Part shown: in pieces, positions 28,444 through 37,819 of the stretch
Position numbering within the stretch: position 1 is the stretch's first letter
Layout of the letters: every line of letters starts with the position of its first letter
NCBI RefSeq assembly: GCF_006438925.1
Contig: NZ_RCZA01000002.1
Span: forward strand, 496,001-560,000
Reading direction: 5' to 3'
Source of the DNA: Pseudomonas mandelii
Lineage (GTDB): Bacteria > Pseudomonadota > Gammaproteobacteria > Pseudomonadales > Pseudomonadaceae
DNA: 64,000 bases
Position numbers and translations under genes: made by a program
The notes under the pieces: generated by a model
Databases searched by the model: none
What the model was told of the DNA's origin: nothing
Seen by the model: the letters and a program-made list of their open reading frames with translations, nothing else

Positions 28444-29769
28444 TTATGTGGCCTCCTGGAAATCCATCTCCGGTGGTTGGCGACGGAAGCCGCCGGTCAA
28501 CACCGCCAGGTACACCACGCCAATCGCCAGCCAGCTCAGCCCCAGATAGATCGCCAGGTGATCGAGGCTGACCATCAGCCACAAATCCGCCGCCAGGCCG
28601 ATAAACGGGAACAACAGGAACAACACGAATTCACGCAGCCCTTTGTTCTCACCGCCAATCCAGTAGTGAAAGATCACCGACAGGTTCACCAGACTGAACG
28701 CCAGGAACGCGCCGAAGTTTATGAACGAGGTCGAGGTGGTGACGTCCAGTTTCAGCGCCAGCAAAGCGACCACGGCGCACAGCAGGATGCTGTTGACCGG
28801 CGTGCCAAAGCGTTCATGCAAAGTGCCGAAGAACGATTTTGGCAGCACGCCGTCGCGGCCCATGGCGAACAACAGCCGCGAGCCGCTGGCCTGAGCCGAC
28901 AGGCCCGACGCAAACTGGCCGACGATCAGGCCGATCAGGAAGATCGACACGAACAGGTCACCACCGATGTTGCGGGCAATTTCATAGGCCGCCGAGTCGA
29001 CGCTGTCGAACTGGAACGACGGATGCGCGATCTGCACGAAGTACGACACACCGACAAAGATCAGCCCGCCGATCAGGGTGATCAGCATGATTGCTCGCGG
29101 GATGGTGCGGCGCGGGTCGCGGGTTTCTTCGGTGAGGGTGCTGACCGCGTCGAACCCGAGGAATGAATAACAGGCAATGGCTGCACCGCTCATGATCAGC
29201 GGCATCTGCATGTCACCGTTGAAGAACGGTTTGACCGACCACAACGGCGTGCTCGCATCACCACCGACGTAATGAACGCACAGCGCAACGAAGGCGATCA
29301 GTACCAGGAACTGCACCAGCATTAATAACGCGTTGATGCCGTTGGCCAGTTTCAGGCCGACGATGTTGATCGCACTGGTGATGCCGATGAACGCCAGCAC
29401 CCAGATCCACTGCGGCACGGCCGGGAAGGCGGAGTTGAGGTAGGCCGCGCCGATCAGCCAGATCGCCATCGGCAGGAACAGGTAGTCGAGCAGCACGGCC
29501 CAACCGGCGATAAAACCGAGTTTCGGGCTGATCGCCTTGCGGACATAGCTATAGGCCGAGCCCGCAACGGGGAACGCCGAGGCCATTCGCCCGTAACTCA
29601 TGGCAGTGAAAAACATCGCCACCAGCGCCGCCAGATAAGCGGCCGGGACCATGCCAGCGGTGGATTGAGCGAGGATGCCGAAGGTGCCGAGCACAATGAT
29701 CGGCGTCATGTAGGCGATGCCGAACAGCACCACCGAACCCAATGACAGGGTGCGTTGCAAACGAGCCAT
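28444..29769 (-). CDS. APC family amino-acid/amine permease
   Basis: A 441-aa inner-membrane transporter with about twelve hydrophobic segments. The first helix region GIAYMTPIIVLGTFGILAQ and FPVAGSAYSYVRKAISPKLG are typical of the APC superfamily, and FLGFDAVSTLTEETRDPRRTIP is the conserved sixth-helix/loop motif. It is closest in general form to putrescine or amino-acid importers such as PuuP, but the substrate cannot be fixed by sequence alone. It lies downstream of a nitrilase gene on the same strand; 280 bp with repeats separate them. Together with the divergent LuxR gene they may form an amine-use locus. Confidence 0.88.
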   Translation of the reverse strand: MARLQRTLSLGSVVLFGIAYMTPIIVLGTFGILAQSTAGMVPAAYLAALVAMFFTAMSYGRMASAFPVAGSAYSYVRKAISPKLGFIAGWAVLLDYLFLPMAIWLIGAAYLNSAFPAVPQWIWVLAFIGITSAINIVGLKLANGINALLMLVQFLVLIAFVALCVHYVGGDASTPLWSVKPFFNGDMQMPLIMSGAAIACYSFLGFDAVSTLTEETRDPRRTIPRAIMLITLIGGLIFVGVSYFVQIAHPSFQFDSVDSAAYEIARNIGGDLFVSIFLIGLIVGQFASGLSAQASGSRLLFAMGRDGVLPKSFFGTLHERFGTPVNSILLCAVVALLALKLDVTTSTSFINFGAFLAFSLVNLSVIFHYWIGGENKGLREFVLFLLFPFIGLAADLWLMVSLDHLAIYLGLSWLAIGVVYLAVLTGGFRRQPPEMDFQEAT

Positions 29770-29884
29770 GAGCGACTACTCCGAATTTATTAGATTTATG
29801 GCAGAGCCGAGTTCGGCGCAAAAATTTCGGGTGTTACGTTGTTGTTTTGGGTAAGGCTTCAAATGTTCGTCAACCTGAAGATCC

Positions 29885-29931
29885 ACCCCTCACCCCAGCC
29901 CTCTCCCCACAGGGGAGAGGGGGAAAGGGAG
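29885..29931. repeat. Inverted repeat CCCTCACCCCAGCCCTCTCC, copy A
   Basis: An intergenic repeat with its own hairpin (CCCTCTCCCC-ACA-GGGGAGAGGG). A reverse-complement partner lies at 30009-30048, so the two may form a larger stem-loop. Confidence 0.75.
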
Positions 29932-30008
29932 CAGATCTCCGTGTGTTTCAAATCCTGAGTTCGACCGGGTGTTTCAGGTCGCAATATTTCTTGAGGACTC
30001 TACGGTCA

Positions 30009-30048
30009 GTCCCCTCTCCCTCCGGGAGAGGGTTAGGGTGAGGGCTGG
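30009..30048. repeat. Inverted repeat partner, copy B
   Basis: CCCCTCTCCCTCCGGGAGAG followed by GGTTAGGGTGAGGGC, the reverse complement of copy A with a few changes. Between the copies (29932-30008) nothing recognisable is seen. Confidence 0.75.
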
Positions 30049-30049
30049 T

Positions 30050-30871
30050 TCAACGCTCAGGAATCAATAACTCCCGAACACCGCCGATCTGCTCCACCAC
30101 TTCCCCCGGCAACCGCAGCCGCTGATCATCCAGATACCGATAATCCTGCCGCGCCGCCGTCAGCTGATTCAGGTCCAGCTCCACTGCAAACTGCCCCTCC
30201 TCCCGCCCGGCCTCGAACAACAAAGTCCCCAGCGGATCCACCAGCGCACTGCCGCCCGCAAACACCAACCCGCCATCGCCCTCTTCCACCCGGTTGACCA
30301 TCAGCGCAAACGCCTGGTTTTCCTGGGCGCGGGCCATGATCGCGGTGCGGTGAGTCGGGCCGTAAGGGTCCATGTTGCCGTTGGTGACGATCAACAGTTC
30401 GGCCCCCAATTGCGCCAGCGCCCGGGCGGTTTCCGGGAATTCGATGTCGTAGCAAATCAGCAGGCCGACCCGTACACCGTTCCACTCACACGTGGCGTAA
30501 CGGTCGCCGGCCTCGAACACACCGCGATCCGACGCCCACAGGTGCGTCTTGCGGTATTTCAGCGCGATACCTTCCGGGGTGATCAGCAGCGTGGTGTTGT
30601 AGAAGCGGCCGTTGTCGTTCTCGGCCATGCCGATCACTACGGCGATGTTGCGTTCACGGGCGGCAGCCTGAATGGCGCTGACGGTGGGTCCGTCCAGCGG
30701 TTCGGCAGTTTCAGCCAGCGCCTCAAGGGTCGGAAAGCCCATCAAGTGGGTTTCGGGAAACACGATCAGCTGCGTATCGGCAGCACAGGCAGCCATCGCC
30801 TTCAGAGCGCGTTCGAGGTTGTAAGCCGTGTCATTGTCACGGCCCGCCAACTGGGCGAGTTCGACTTTCAT
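30050..30871 (-). CDS. Carbon-nitrogen hydrolase (nitrilase superfamily)
   Basis: A 273-aa enzyme with the full Glu-Lys-Cys triad: E40 in IVFPETHLMGF, K108 in KYRKTHLW and C140 in GLLICYDIEFPE. Family members hydrolyse amides or N-carbamoyl groups; similar proteins act as N-carbamoylputrescine or omega-amidases. Its exact substrate is not readable. Start MKVELAQLAG at 30871. It is divergent from a LuxR-type regulator and upstream of the permease on the same strand, which supports an amine or amide catabolic role. Confidence 0.9.
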   Translation of the reverse strand: MKVELAQLAGRDNDTAYNLERALKAMAACAADTQLIVFPETHLMGFPTLEALAETAEPLDGPTVSAIQAAARERNIAVVIGMAENDNGRFYNTTLLITPEGIALKYRKTHLWASDRGVFEAGDRYATCEWNGVRVGLLICYDIEFPETARALAQLGAELLIVTNGNMDPYGPTHRTAIMARAQENQAFALMVNRVEEGDGGLVFAGGSALVDPLGTLLFEAGREEGQFAVELDLNQLTAARQDYRYLDDQRLRLPGEVVEQIGGVRELLIPER

Positions 30872-30896
30872 GGGTATTCCTTGTTCTTGACCAGGC

Positions 30897-30911
30897 TGGC
30901 AGAAAGATTGC
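30897..30911 (+). promoter_or_regulatory. Candidate sigma-54 (-24/-12) promoter
   Basis: TGGCAGAAAGATTGC has the exact GG-N10-GC spacing and differs from the TGGCAC-N5-TTGC consensus at one conserved base. It faces the LuxR-type gene, 86 bases upstream of its start. No activator site was identified. Confidence 0.4.
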
Positions 30912-30996
30912 CCGGTCGGTGTCTGTGCGCCAGTATGCGCAGCAAGCCAGCGACCGGGGAATCACGCCGCTGGGGTAACCCGATAGGGGTAGAGGC

Positions 30997-31797
30997 ATGA
31001 CACTCTCGTTAGACGACATCGCGTGGCACCGCTCGGTCGGGCAACTGATCGACGCCCTGGACAAGCCCAATTTCTGGACGCAGCTGGTACGGTTGCTGGA
31101 TCAGTACGTGACCTTCGACAGCTGGGTGGCGCTGCTTTTCAGCGCCGATCAGCACCCGCAAGTGTTCGCCGAATGCCCAGGCGCGGACGGCAGTCCCGAT
31201 CAGTTGTTCCAGGACTATCTGCGCGGTTTGTACCTGCTCGATCCGTTCTACATCGCCTGTCGCGAGCAGTCACGCACCGGGCTCTATCGCCTGTCGGAAG
31301 TGGCGCCGGAGCATTTCGAGCTGACCGAGTATTACCAGCGCTACTTTCGTCTGAATGTGGTCGCCGATGAAATCCAGTTCAATTGCCAGCTCGAAGGCGA
31401 CCGCACGCTGTGCCTGTCACTGGGCAGCAAGCAGCGTTTCAGCGGCCAGCAGATTGCCTTGCTGTCGCTGATCCAGCCCTGGGTGCTCGGCCTGTTGCGC
31501 CAGCGCCTGCCCTACGAAATCAACGAAGTCGTGGCCCTCGCACCCGCACCGCCGCAAGTCGACTGGCGCGTGCAGCTGGAGGCGTCGGTGCAGCAACTCA
31601 AAGGCGCGCAATTGACCGCCCGGGAGCTGGATGTCGGGCGCTTGATGCTCAGCGGTTGCTCCAGTAAAGAAATCGCCCGTAAGCTGGAAATCTCTGTCGA
31701 AACCGTGAAAGTCCATAAGAAACACATGTACAGCAAGCTGGGGATCAAGTCCCAGTCCGAGCTGTTTTCGATTTTTCTCCAGGCACAAAATGCCTGA
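30997..31797 (+). CDS. LuxR-family transcriptional regulator
   Basis: A 266-aa protein. The N-terminal ~190 residues form an uncharacterised sensor region (no classical autoinducer-binding motif set was recognised). The C-terminal GerE-type helix-turn-helix is at ~205-260 (LTARELDVGRLMLSGCSSKEIARKL, ETVKVHKKHMYSKLGIKSQSEL). It lies divergent from the nitrilase-permease pair and upstream of the glutamate-synthase-like gene, so it likely regulates one or both. GAGG precedes the start. Confidence 0.88.
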   Translation: MTLSLDDIAWHRSVGQLIDALDKPNFWTQLVRLLDQYVTFDSWVALLFSADQHPQVFAECPGADGSPDQLFQDYLRGLYLLDPFYIACREQSRTGLYRLSEVAPEHFELTEYYQRYFRLNVVADEIQFNCQLEGDRTLCLSLGSKQRFSGQQIALLSLIQPWVLGLLRQRLPYEINEVVALAPAPPQVDWRVQLEASVQQLKGAQLTARELDVGRLMLSGCSSKEIARKLEISVETVKVHKKHMYSKLGIKSQSELFSIFLQAQNA

Positions 31798-31819
31798 TTA
31801 CCACGCGGAGTGCTTTTTA

Positions 31820-31911
31820 CTGTGGGAGCGAGCCTGCTCGCGATTGCGGTCTTTCATTCAGCATTGATGTCGACTGAACCACCGCAATCGCGAGCAGGCT
31901 CACTCCCACAG
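31820..31911. repeat. REP doublet, copy 6
   Basis: CTGTGGGAGCGAGCCTGCTC and an inverted arm with one substitution (GCTCACTCCCACA). It lies between two genes on the same strand, so it might stabilise or separate their transcripts. Confidence 0.92.
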
Positions 31912-31975
31912 GGATCTGTGTGTATCCATGCACCTGCTGCGTTGAAATTATTGAGTCCGAACCAAGGAAAACCGT

Positions 31976-33595
31976 ATGAGCCTGTCACTCCTGAGCCGCT
32001 ACGCCTTCTTTGCCGTCTGTGTGATGTTTACCCTCGCCAGCCTGCCCTTCCTGGAGCACGACTGGCTCTGGCCGATCACCGTCGTCACCGGCATTCTCAG
32101 CCTCGTGGGCCTGTTCGATCTGCTGCAAAGCCCTCACGCGGTGCGCCGTAATTACCCGATCCTCGGCAACATCCGCTATCTGGTGGAGGGCATTCGCCCG
32201 GAAATCCGCCAATACCTGCTCGAGTCCGACAGCGACGCCCTGCCCTTCTCCCGGGCTCAGCGTTCGCTGGTCTATTCACGGGCCAAGAACGAAAGCGCCG
32301 ACAAACCCTTCGGCACGTTGATCGATGTGTATCAGTCGGGTTTCGAATTCATCGGCCACTCCATGCGCCCGGCGCCGTTGAGCGACCCGAGCAGTTTCCG
32401 CGTGACGGTCGGCGGCCCGCAGTGCACGCAGCCGTACTCGGCCTCTGTGTTCAACATCTCGGCCATGAGCTTTGGCTCCCTCAGCGCCAACGCCATTCGC
32501 GCGTTGAACCAAGGGGCGAAACTCGGCAACTTCGCCCACGACACCGGCGAAGGCAGCATCAGTGCCTATCACCGGGAAAACGGCGGCGACCTGACCTGGG
32601 AACTCGGCAGCGGCTACTTTGGCTGTCGCACCGCTGATGGCCGCTTCGACCCTGAACGCTTCGCCGCACAAGCGCAGACGCCGCAAGTGCGGATGATCGA
32701 AATCAAGATGAGCCAAGGCGCCAAACCGGGCCACGGCGGGATCCTGCCCAAGCACAAAGTCACCAAGGAAATCGCCGAAACCCGCGGCATTCTGATGGGC
32801 GAAGACTGCATCTCGCCATCTCGGCACAGCGCGTTTTCCACACCGATCGAACTGATGCACTTCATCCAACAGTTGCGCGAATTGTCCGGCGGCAAACCGG
32901 TGGGTTTCAAGTTCTGCCTCGGCCACCCATGGGAATTCATGGGCATCGCCAAGGCCATGCTGGAAACCGGCATCCTCCCGGACTTCATCGTTGTCGATGG
33001 CAAGGAAGGCGGCACCGGCGCCGCTCCCGTGGAGTTCACCGACCACATCGGTGTGCCGATGCGCGAAGGCCTGCTGTTCGTGCACAACACGCTGGTCGGC
33101 CTGAACCTGCGGGACAAAATCAAACTCGGTGCCAGCGGCAAGATCGTCAGCGCCTTCGACATTGCCAGCGTCCTGGCCATCGGCGCCGACTGGGCCAACT
33201 CGGCACGCGGCTTCATGTTCGCCATCGGTTGCATCCAGTCGCAAAGCTGCCACACCAACAAATGCCCGACCGGCGTCGCCACCCAGGACACCCTGCGCCA
33301 ACGCGCACTCGTCGTCCCGGACAAGGCCCAACGCGTCTTCAACTTCCACCGCAACACGCTCAAGGCCCTGGCCGAAATGCTCGCCGCTGCCGGGTTGGAA
33401 CATCCTTCGCAATTGTCGGCCAAGCATTTGGTGCGGCGCATGTCGGCGACCGAGATCAAACTGTTCTCGCAACTGCATGTGTTCTTGAAACCGGGGGAGT
33501 TGTTGACCGGGGAAGTGAGCGGTGAGTTTTACTCGCGGATGTGGCAGATGGCGCGGGCGGATAGTTTTGAGCCGAACGAGGTCGTAGCAGCCTGA
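31976..33595 (+). CDS. FMN-binding glutamate-synthase-like protein (membrane-anchored)
   Basis: A 539-aa protein. Two hydrophobic N-terminal segments (~8-25 and 32-50) anchor it. Then comes the FMN-binding domain of glutamate synthase large subunit type: FNISAMSFGSLSANAI, GEGSISAYHRENGGDL, VDGKEGGTGAAP, and a Cys cluster GCIQSQSCHTNKCPTG that in this family ligates a 3Fe-4S centre. It lacks the glutaminase domain of true GltB, so it is probably a stand-alone oxidoreductase (ORF-3 type of FMN-binding glutamate synthase family) whose substrate is unknown. AAGGAAAA precedes the start at 31976. The 3' end is 25 bases from the convergent gtr cluster. Confidence 0.88.
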   Translation: MSLSLLSRYAFFAVCVMFTLASLPFLEHDWLWPITVVTGILSLVGLFDLLQSPHAVRRNYPILGNIRYLVEGIRPEIRQYLLESDSDALPFSRAQRSLVYSRAKNESADKPFGTLIDVYQSGFEFIGHSMRPAPLSDPSSFRVTVGGPQCTQPYSASVFNISAMSFGSLSANAIRALNQGAKLGNFAHDTGEGSISAYHRENGGDLTWELGSGYFGCRTADGRFDPERFAAQAQTPQVRMIEIKMSQGAKPGHGGILPKHKVTKEIAETRGILMGEDCISPSRHSAFSTPIELMHFIQQLRELSGGKPVGFKFCLGHPWEFMGIAKAMLETGILPDFIVVDGKEGGTGAAPVEFTDHIGVPMREGLLFVHNTLVGLNLRDKIKLGASGKIVSAFDIASVLAIGADWANSARGFMFAIGCIQSQSCHTNKCPTGVATQDTLRQRALVVPDKAQRVFNFHRNTLKALAEMLAAAGLEHPSQLSAKHLVRRMSATEIKLFSQLHVFLKPGELLTGEVSGEFYSRMWQMARADSFEPNEVVAA

Positions 33596-33620
33596 ACCCG
33601 ACGGCCCCCGTCATCGCGTT

Positions 33621-35135
33621 TCACCAGTGAAGCGTCTTAATCGGGGCCGGTTCTTTCATGACAATAAAACCGTAATCGCCGATCAGATAAATCCGGTAGT
33701 ACGGGTTCTCCACCAGCGGTGGATAACCTTGATAACCCACCCGGGTCGCGTTACGTCGCTCCTTCTCCGCAACGACGTTGGTGATGCCCACTTTCGGCAG
33801 GTTCTCGGCCAGCATGAAAAAGTCGATGTTCAGCAGATAGTGCAACACCGGCATCTGTTTGAACGAGCCCGCCGCCCCCAGCAGCCAGTGATCGGAATAG
33901 GTCACTGACAGGTAAATGCGCTTGGCTTCGAGCAGCTGTCGATTCGACGCGATGTCGTGTTCAAGACTTAACAACGCGCTGGATGCGAAGGCTTTCTGCA
34001 CCGTCAGCACACGCCCATAGGCGTACGAAATCGAAAGCATCGCCAGCAGTGGAACCACCAACAACAGCGGCAGTCGCTCGTGGATTCGTGCCAGCGCCAG
34101 ATGGCTCAAATAGAACAACAGCACCAACAGGACCGCGAAGCCCATCAGGGTCCTGGCGCCTTCATTGAAGTCCCGGAAAAACAGCGCGACACCCGACACC
34201 AGCAGCGTCACGACCGGCAATGTCAGTAAACACACCAAGCCGATCAGGATTTTCTTCAGCACTGAGTCCTGACGTTCCAACACGTTCAGCCCCAGCCGGA
34301 CACTGCCGGCAATGGCACACAGCAGCAGTGCGGCGAACACCCAGGAAAATCCGCCGTGAAACAGCAGCACGACTTTTTCCAGCACCCGGGCGATGTTGAT
34401 TTGAAGTTGCAGCAGGGGCTGCGCCGTCCAGTTCAACAACAAGGTGCGATTTCCACTCATGAACGGATAAGCACTGACGCTGTAAATCAACCAGCCCAGG
34501 ATGGCCTGCGATATTTTCCAGCCGATCAACTCGCACCACTGCGGCCAGGCCAGCTTGTCATTGGCGCCCCTGAGTACCTCTAGGCAACACAAACCAAGAA
34601 ACACATTGAAGCTCACCTGATACAGCCCTATCGCCAAGGCAACCAGGAAGGACGGCACCAGCCACTGCTGGATGCGCGAGGGGGGACGAAAGGTGATCGC
34701 ATAGATGACCGCCACCACGCTCAACGCCATGGCGGGCCCGTCGTATTGATAGGACAGGTTTTGCAGAAAGAACGGGTTGTACCAGAGCGGCAACGGCACC
34801 AGGCAGCAGGCAATCGTCGGTTGCGGGTAGTAATGAAATGTCAGGCTGGTCAACGCCGCGGCCATGGCCAGCGTGGCGATCAACAGTGGCAGCGGAAAGA
34901 TGTTCGGCGCGGCATTGCTGAAGGTCAGCAGGTTGTAGAACAACTCGGTGAATAACCGTCCCTCCTCCGCCCAGGCCGTACCGGCCGCGGCCGACAGGGA
35001 TCGCCAGTTGTCATCGATATACGGATAGTCCGCAAGGATCAGCGGCACCACATACACCAAGGTCGCCAACAGAAAAAACAGCCAGACCTGGCGGCGTCCG
35101 AGTTCCTTGCTGAAAAAGTCGCTGAACCTGCCCAT
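33621..35135 (-). CDS. GtrII-type glucosyltransferase domain protein (GtrC)
   Basis: A 504-aa integral membrane protein with about ten hydrophobic segments. The early loop YPYIDDNWRSL near residue 38 carries the acidic pair typical of GtrII/serotype-converting glucosyl transferases, which transfer glucose from undecaprenyl-phosphate-glucose to O antigen in the periplasm. Its partners GtrB and GtrA lie directly upstream on the same strand with a gap of one base and an ATGA overlap. The specific sugar linkage cannot be predicted. This third gtr gene is usually the variable one. Confidence 0.82.
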   Translation of the reverse strand: MGRFSDFFSKELGRRQVWLFFLLATLVYVVPLILADYPYIDDNWRSLSAAAGTAWAEEGRLFTELFYNLLTFSNAAPNIFPLPLLIATLAMAAALTSLTFHYYPQPTIACCLVPLPLWYNPFFLQNLSYQYDGPAMALSVVAVIYAITFRPPSRIQQWLVPSFLVALAIGLYQVSFNVFLGLCCLEVLRGANDKLAWPQWCELIGWKISQAILGWLIYSVSAYPFMSGNRTLLLNWTAQPLLQLQINIARVLEKVVLLFHGGFSWVFAALLLCAIAGSVRLGLNVLERQDSVLKKILIGLVCLLTLPVVTLLVSGVALFFRDFNEGARTLMGFAVLLVLLFYLSHLALARIHERLPLLLVVPLLAMLSISYAYGRVLTVQKAFASSALLSLEHDIASNRQLLEAKRIYLSVTYSDHWLLGAAGSFKQMPVLHYLLNIDFFMLAENLPKVGITNVVAEKERRNATRVGYQGYPPLVENPYYRIYLIGDYGFIVMKEPAPIKTLHW

Positions 35136-35136
35136 G

Positions 35137-36078
35137 CTAAATCCCGAGCCGGTCTTTGCCGCCGACGATGTCTTTCACCACATAGCGCGGCCGATGTTTG
35201 GCTTCGATGTAGATGCGGCCGACGTACTCACCGAGGATGCCGATGCCGATCAGCTGTACGCCGCCGAGAAACAGGATCGCGGTCATCAATGACGGGTAAC
35301 CGGGGACGCTGTTGCCGAAGAAAATCTTGTCCAGCACCATGTACACCGCGTAGAGCACCGCGAAGATCGAAATACCGCCACCGACATAAGTCCATAAGCG
35401 CAACGGCACCGTACTGAACGAGGTCACGCCTTCCAGCGCCAGGTTCCAGAGTTTCCAGCCATTGAACTTGCTGGTACCCGCCACTCGCTCGGCTCGCTCG
35501 TATTCCACCACCACGGTGGTGAACCCGGCCCATGACAGCACCCCCTTCATGAACAACTGATGCTCGGGAAGTGTGCGAATCACGTTGACCACCTTGCGAT
35601 CCATCAGCCGGAAATCCCCGACGTTTTCTTCGATCCGGGTGTAAGCGATACGGTTCAGCACACGGTAGAACAGCGACGCGCTGTGGCGTTTCAGATAACC
35701 ATCGGAGGTGCGATCCCGGCGCTTGGCGAGCACCACATCCGCACCTTTTTGCCATTCGCCAATCAATCGCGGGATGACGCTGATCGGGTCCTGCAAATCC
35801 ACGTCCATGGGAATCACTGCATCGCCGGTGGCATATTCCAGGCCGGCGAACAACGCCGGCTCCTTGCCGAAGTTGCGCGAGAAGTTGATCAGCAAGACCT
35901 GTTCATCGGCCTGCGCCAAGGCCTTGACCTCCTCAGCCGTCCGGTCGGAACTGCCATCGTTGATGAACACGATCTCGACTTCTGCCTGGTCAAGCCTCAA
36001 CTCGCGACGCACGGCCTGATAAAACAGGCTGATCGCCTGTTCTTCATTGAATACCGGAACGATCAACGAGACTTTCAT
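35137..36078 (-). CDS. gtrB: Bactoprenol glucosyltransferase GtrB
   Basis: A 313-aa family 2 glycosyltransferase. It begins [17 protein letters not shown], has the nucleotide-sugar motifs [10 protein letters not shown] and PMDVDLQDP, and ends with two transmembrane helices (~230-250 and 262-285). GtrB-type enzymes load glucose from UDP-glucose onto undecaprenyl phosphate at the inner face of the membrane. It overlaps gtrA by four bases (ATGA) and precedes the GtrII-like gene by one base, forming the classic gtrABC operon for LPS O-antigen glucosylation. Confidence 0.92.
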   Translation of the reverse strand: MKVSLIVPVFNEEQAISLFYQAVRRELRLDQAEVEIVFINDGSSDRTAEEVKALAQADEQVLLINFSRNFGKEPALFAGLEYATGDAVIPMDVDLQDPISVIPRLIGEWQKGADVVLAKRRDRTSDGYLKRHSASLFYRVLNRIAYTRIEENVGDFRLMDRKVVNVIRTLPEHQLFMKGVLSWAGFTTVVVEYERAERVAGTSKFNGWKLWNLALEGVTSFSTVPLRLWTYVGGGISIFAVLYAVYMVLDKIFFGNSVPGYPSLMTAILFLGGVQLIGIGILGEYVGRIYIEAKHRPRYVVKDIVGGKDRLGI

Positions 36079-36449
36079 GCACTACGCTCGCGAAAGACTA
36101 CGTACTTTGAAAACAGAAAGCCCAGCACCAGGCTCAACGCTGAAAAAATAGCCACCGTCAGCAGGCCATGAAGTCTCCACACGTCGCCTGCATGGCCGAC
36201 GCCCAGACTCAGCGCCCCCATGGATCCCAAGAATAGAAGATAACCGCCGACCGACGCCTTGGCATCGAAGGTGTACAGCGCGTTCATGTAGAAGGAAAAC
36301 GAAGCGGCAACGCAGAAGGCAGCCAGGTTACTGACAGCCTGACTGAAGCCGGCACCCACGCTCAGCAGGAAGAAGATTTGCCAGTGAATCAGCGTGTTGG
36401 CCACCCCGACCACGGTGTAGCTGGAAAATCCTTTCCACAAGAACCTCAT
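36075..36449 (-). CDS. gtrA: GtrA family flippase
   Basis: A 124-aa protein with four transmembrane helices (~10-30, 35-57, 68-85 and 95-115). The start [21 protein letters not shown] and [21 protein letters not shown] fit the GtrA family, thought to flip the undecaprenyl-phosphate-glucose made by GtrB. It is the first gene of the gtr operon; its promoter is probably in the 238 bases shared with the divergent OpgC-type gene. Confidence 0.92.
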   Translation of the reverse strand: MRFLWKGFSSYTVVGVANTLIHWQIFFLLSVGAGFSQAVSNLAAFCVAASFSFYMNALYTFDAKASVGGYLLFLGSMGALSLGVGHAGDVWRLHGLLTVAIFSALSLVLGFLFSKYVVFRERSA

Positions 36450-36606
36450 GGTGAATCTCCCGTTTCAAGTCATAAAACTTTGAACCTGTCTACTGTCAGA
36501 AATCACAGGTGTACGTGCCTTTCAGACCAGCGGTTAGGTCCGCCGCCCTGCCAAGAGACATCCCGTAATATCCCGGTTTTGCAATTACCCGCGAATCACG
36601 CCACCC

Positions 36607-36632
36607 TGCGCGCCGCCAATAAGCGGCGCGCA
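36607..36632. other. Strong perfect hairpin in the gtrA-OpgC divergent region
   Basis: TGCGCGCCGC and GCGGCGCGCA form a 10-bp perfect stem with a 6-base loop (CAATAA), 55 bases before the OpgC-type start. No T-tract follows on either strand. Confidence 0.6.
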
Positions 36633-36687
36633 ATCTTTGGCGCCTCGGCTACTCCCTATCTCATCACCCGTTCACGAGCCCGCCGTC

Positions 36688-37812
36688 ATGACGTTTGAGC
36701 GCGATCACCGAATCGACTTTTTTCGCGGCCTGGCACTGATCTTCATTTTTTGGGATCACGTGCCTCACAACCCCCTTGGCCAAATCACCCTGCGCAACCT
36801 CGGTTTCAGCGATGCCGCAGAAATATTCGTGTTTCTCGCCGGTTACGCGGCCGTTCTGGCCTACGGCAAAATCCTTGCGCGCGATGGTTACCTGATCGCC
36901 TGCGTGAAGATTCTGCGGCGCGCCTGGGTGCTCTACGTGGTCCATATTTTCCTGCTGGCCATGCTGATGGGCATCGTGTTCTTCGCCAACAGTCATGTGG
37001 AAACCCGCGATCTGGTGGAGGAAATGGGCCTGCATCACTTCATCACCAACCCCCAGCAAGCGTTGACGGATGAGTTACTGCTGCGCTTCAAGCCGAACCT
37101 GATGGACCCGCTGCCGCTGTACATCGTGCTGCTGGCGGGATTGCCACTGGTCCTGCCGTTGCTGGTGCGCAAGCCGTGGGCGGTCGTAGCGGTGTCATTG
37201 GCGGTGTACCTGCTGGCACCGCGGTTTGGCTGGAACCTTGCGGCCATCAAGGACGGTGTGTGGTACTTCAACCCCGTCACTTGGCAACTGCTGTTTATCC
37301 TCGGCGGCTTTATGGCGATTCACGGGCAGCGGCCACGGTTGCCCGACACTCGCCCGCTGTTGCGCCAGCCCTTGTTTGTCAGCGCGGCGGTGTACGTGGT
37401 GGTGACCGGCGTGATGACTGTCTCCTGGCGCTGGCCGGAAATACACGATGCCCTGATGCCAGCCAGCCTGAGCAACCTGCTGTACCCGATCAGCAAGACC
37501 GATCTGTCGCCGGTCCGTCTGCTGCACTTCCTGGCGCTGGCCTATGTCACCGCCAGGCTCTTGCCCGGCAACGGCTGGACGCAAAACTGGCTGGCGCAGC
37601 AATGCTGCCGCATGGGGCGCTACTCACTGGAAGTTTTCTGCCTCGGCGTGCTGTTGGCGCCCTTGGCGGACATGCTCAACGCCCTGACCGACGATGCGTT
37701 TGCCATGCAGGTTTTCACCGCGTTGGTGGGTGCCGGGGTGATGGCGTTGCTGGGGGCGTGGCTGGATTTCAACAAGCGGTTGAATCAGCAAATGTCGGTG
37801 GCGGCTGCTTAA
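36688..37812 (+). CDS. OpgC-domain membrane acyltransferase
   Basis: 374 aa from ATG 36688; the 17-codon extension to 36637 lacks support. It begins MTFERDHRIDFFRGLALIFIFWDHVP, the first helix of OpgC/MdoC-like acyltransferases, with about ten transmembrane segments and the FVFLAGYAAVLAYG motif. OpgC enzymes transfer succinyl groups to periplasmic glucans in Escherichia coli; proteobacteria carry several paralogues with uncertain acceptors. The position beside the gtr operon hints at surface polysaccharide decoration, but this is inference. Confidence 0.85.
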   Translation: MTFERDHRIDFFRGLALIFIFWDHVPHNPLGQITLRNLGFSDAAEIFVFLAGYAAVLAYGKILARDGYLIACVKILRRAWVLYVVHIFLLAMLMGIVFFANSHVETRDLVEEMGLHHFITNPQQALTDELLLRFKPNLMDPLPLYIVLLAGLPLVLPLLVRKPWAVVAVSLAVYLLAPRFGWNLAAIKDGVWYFNPVTWQLLFILGGFMAIHGQRPRLPDTRPLLRQPLFVSAAVYVVVTGVMTVSWRWPEIHDALMPASLSNLLYPISKTDLSPVRLLHFLALAYVTARLLPGNGWTQNWLAQQCCRMGRYSLEVFCLGVLLAPLADMLNALTDDAFAMQVFTALVGAGVMALLGAWLDFNKRLNQQMSVAAA

Positions 37813-37819
37813 GATCAAG

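Noticed and set aside
32276..33478. 400-codon minus-strand frame opposite the glutamate-synthase-like gene
   Set aside because: Shadow of a gene with clear FMN and Fe-S motifs on the plus strand.
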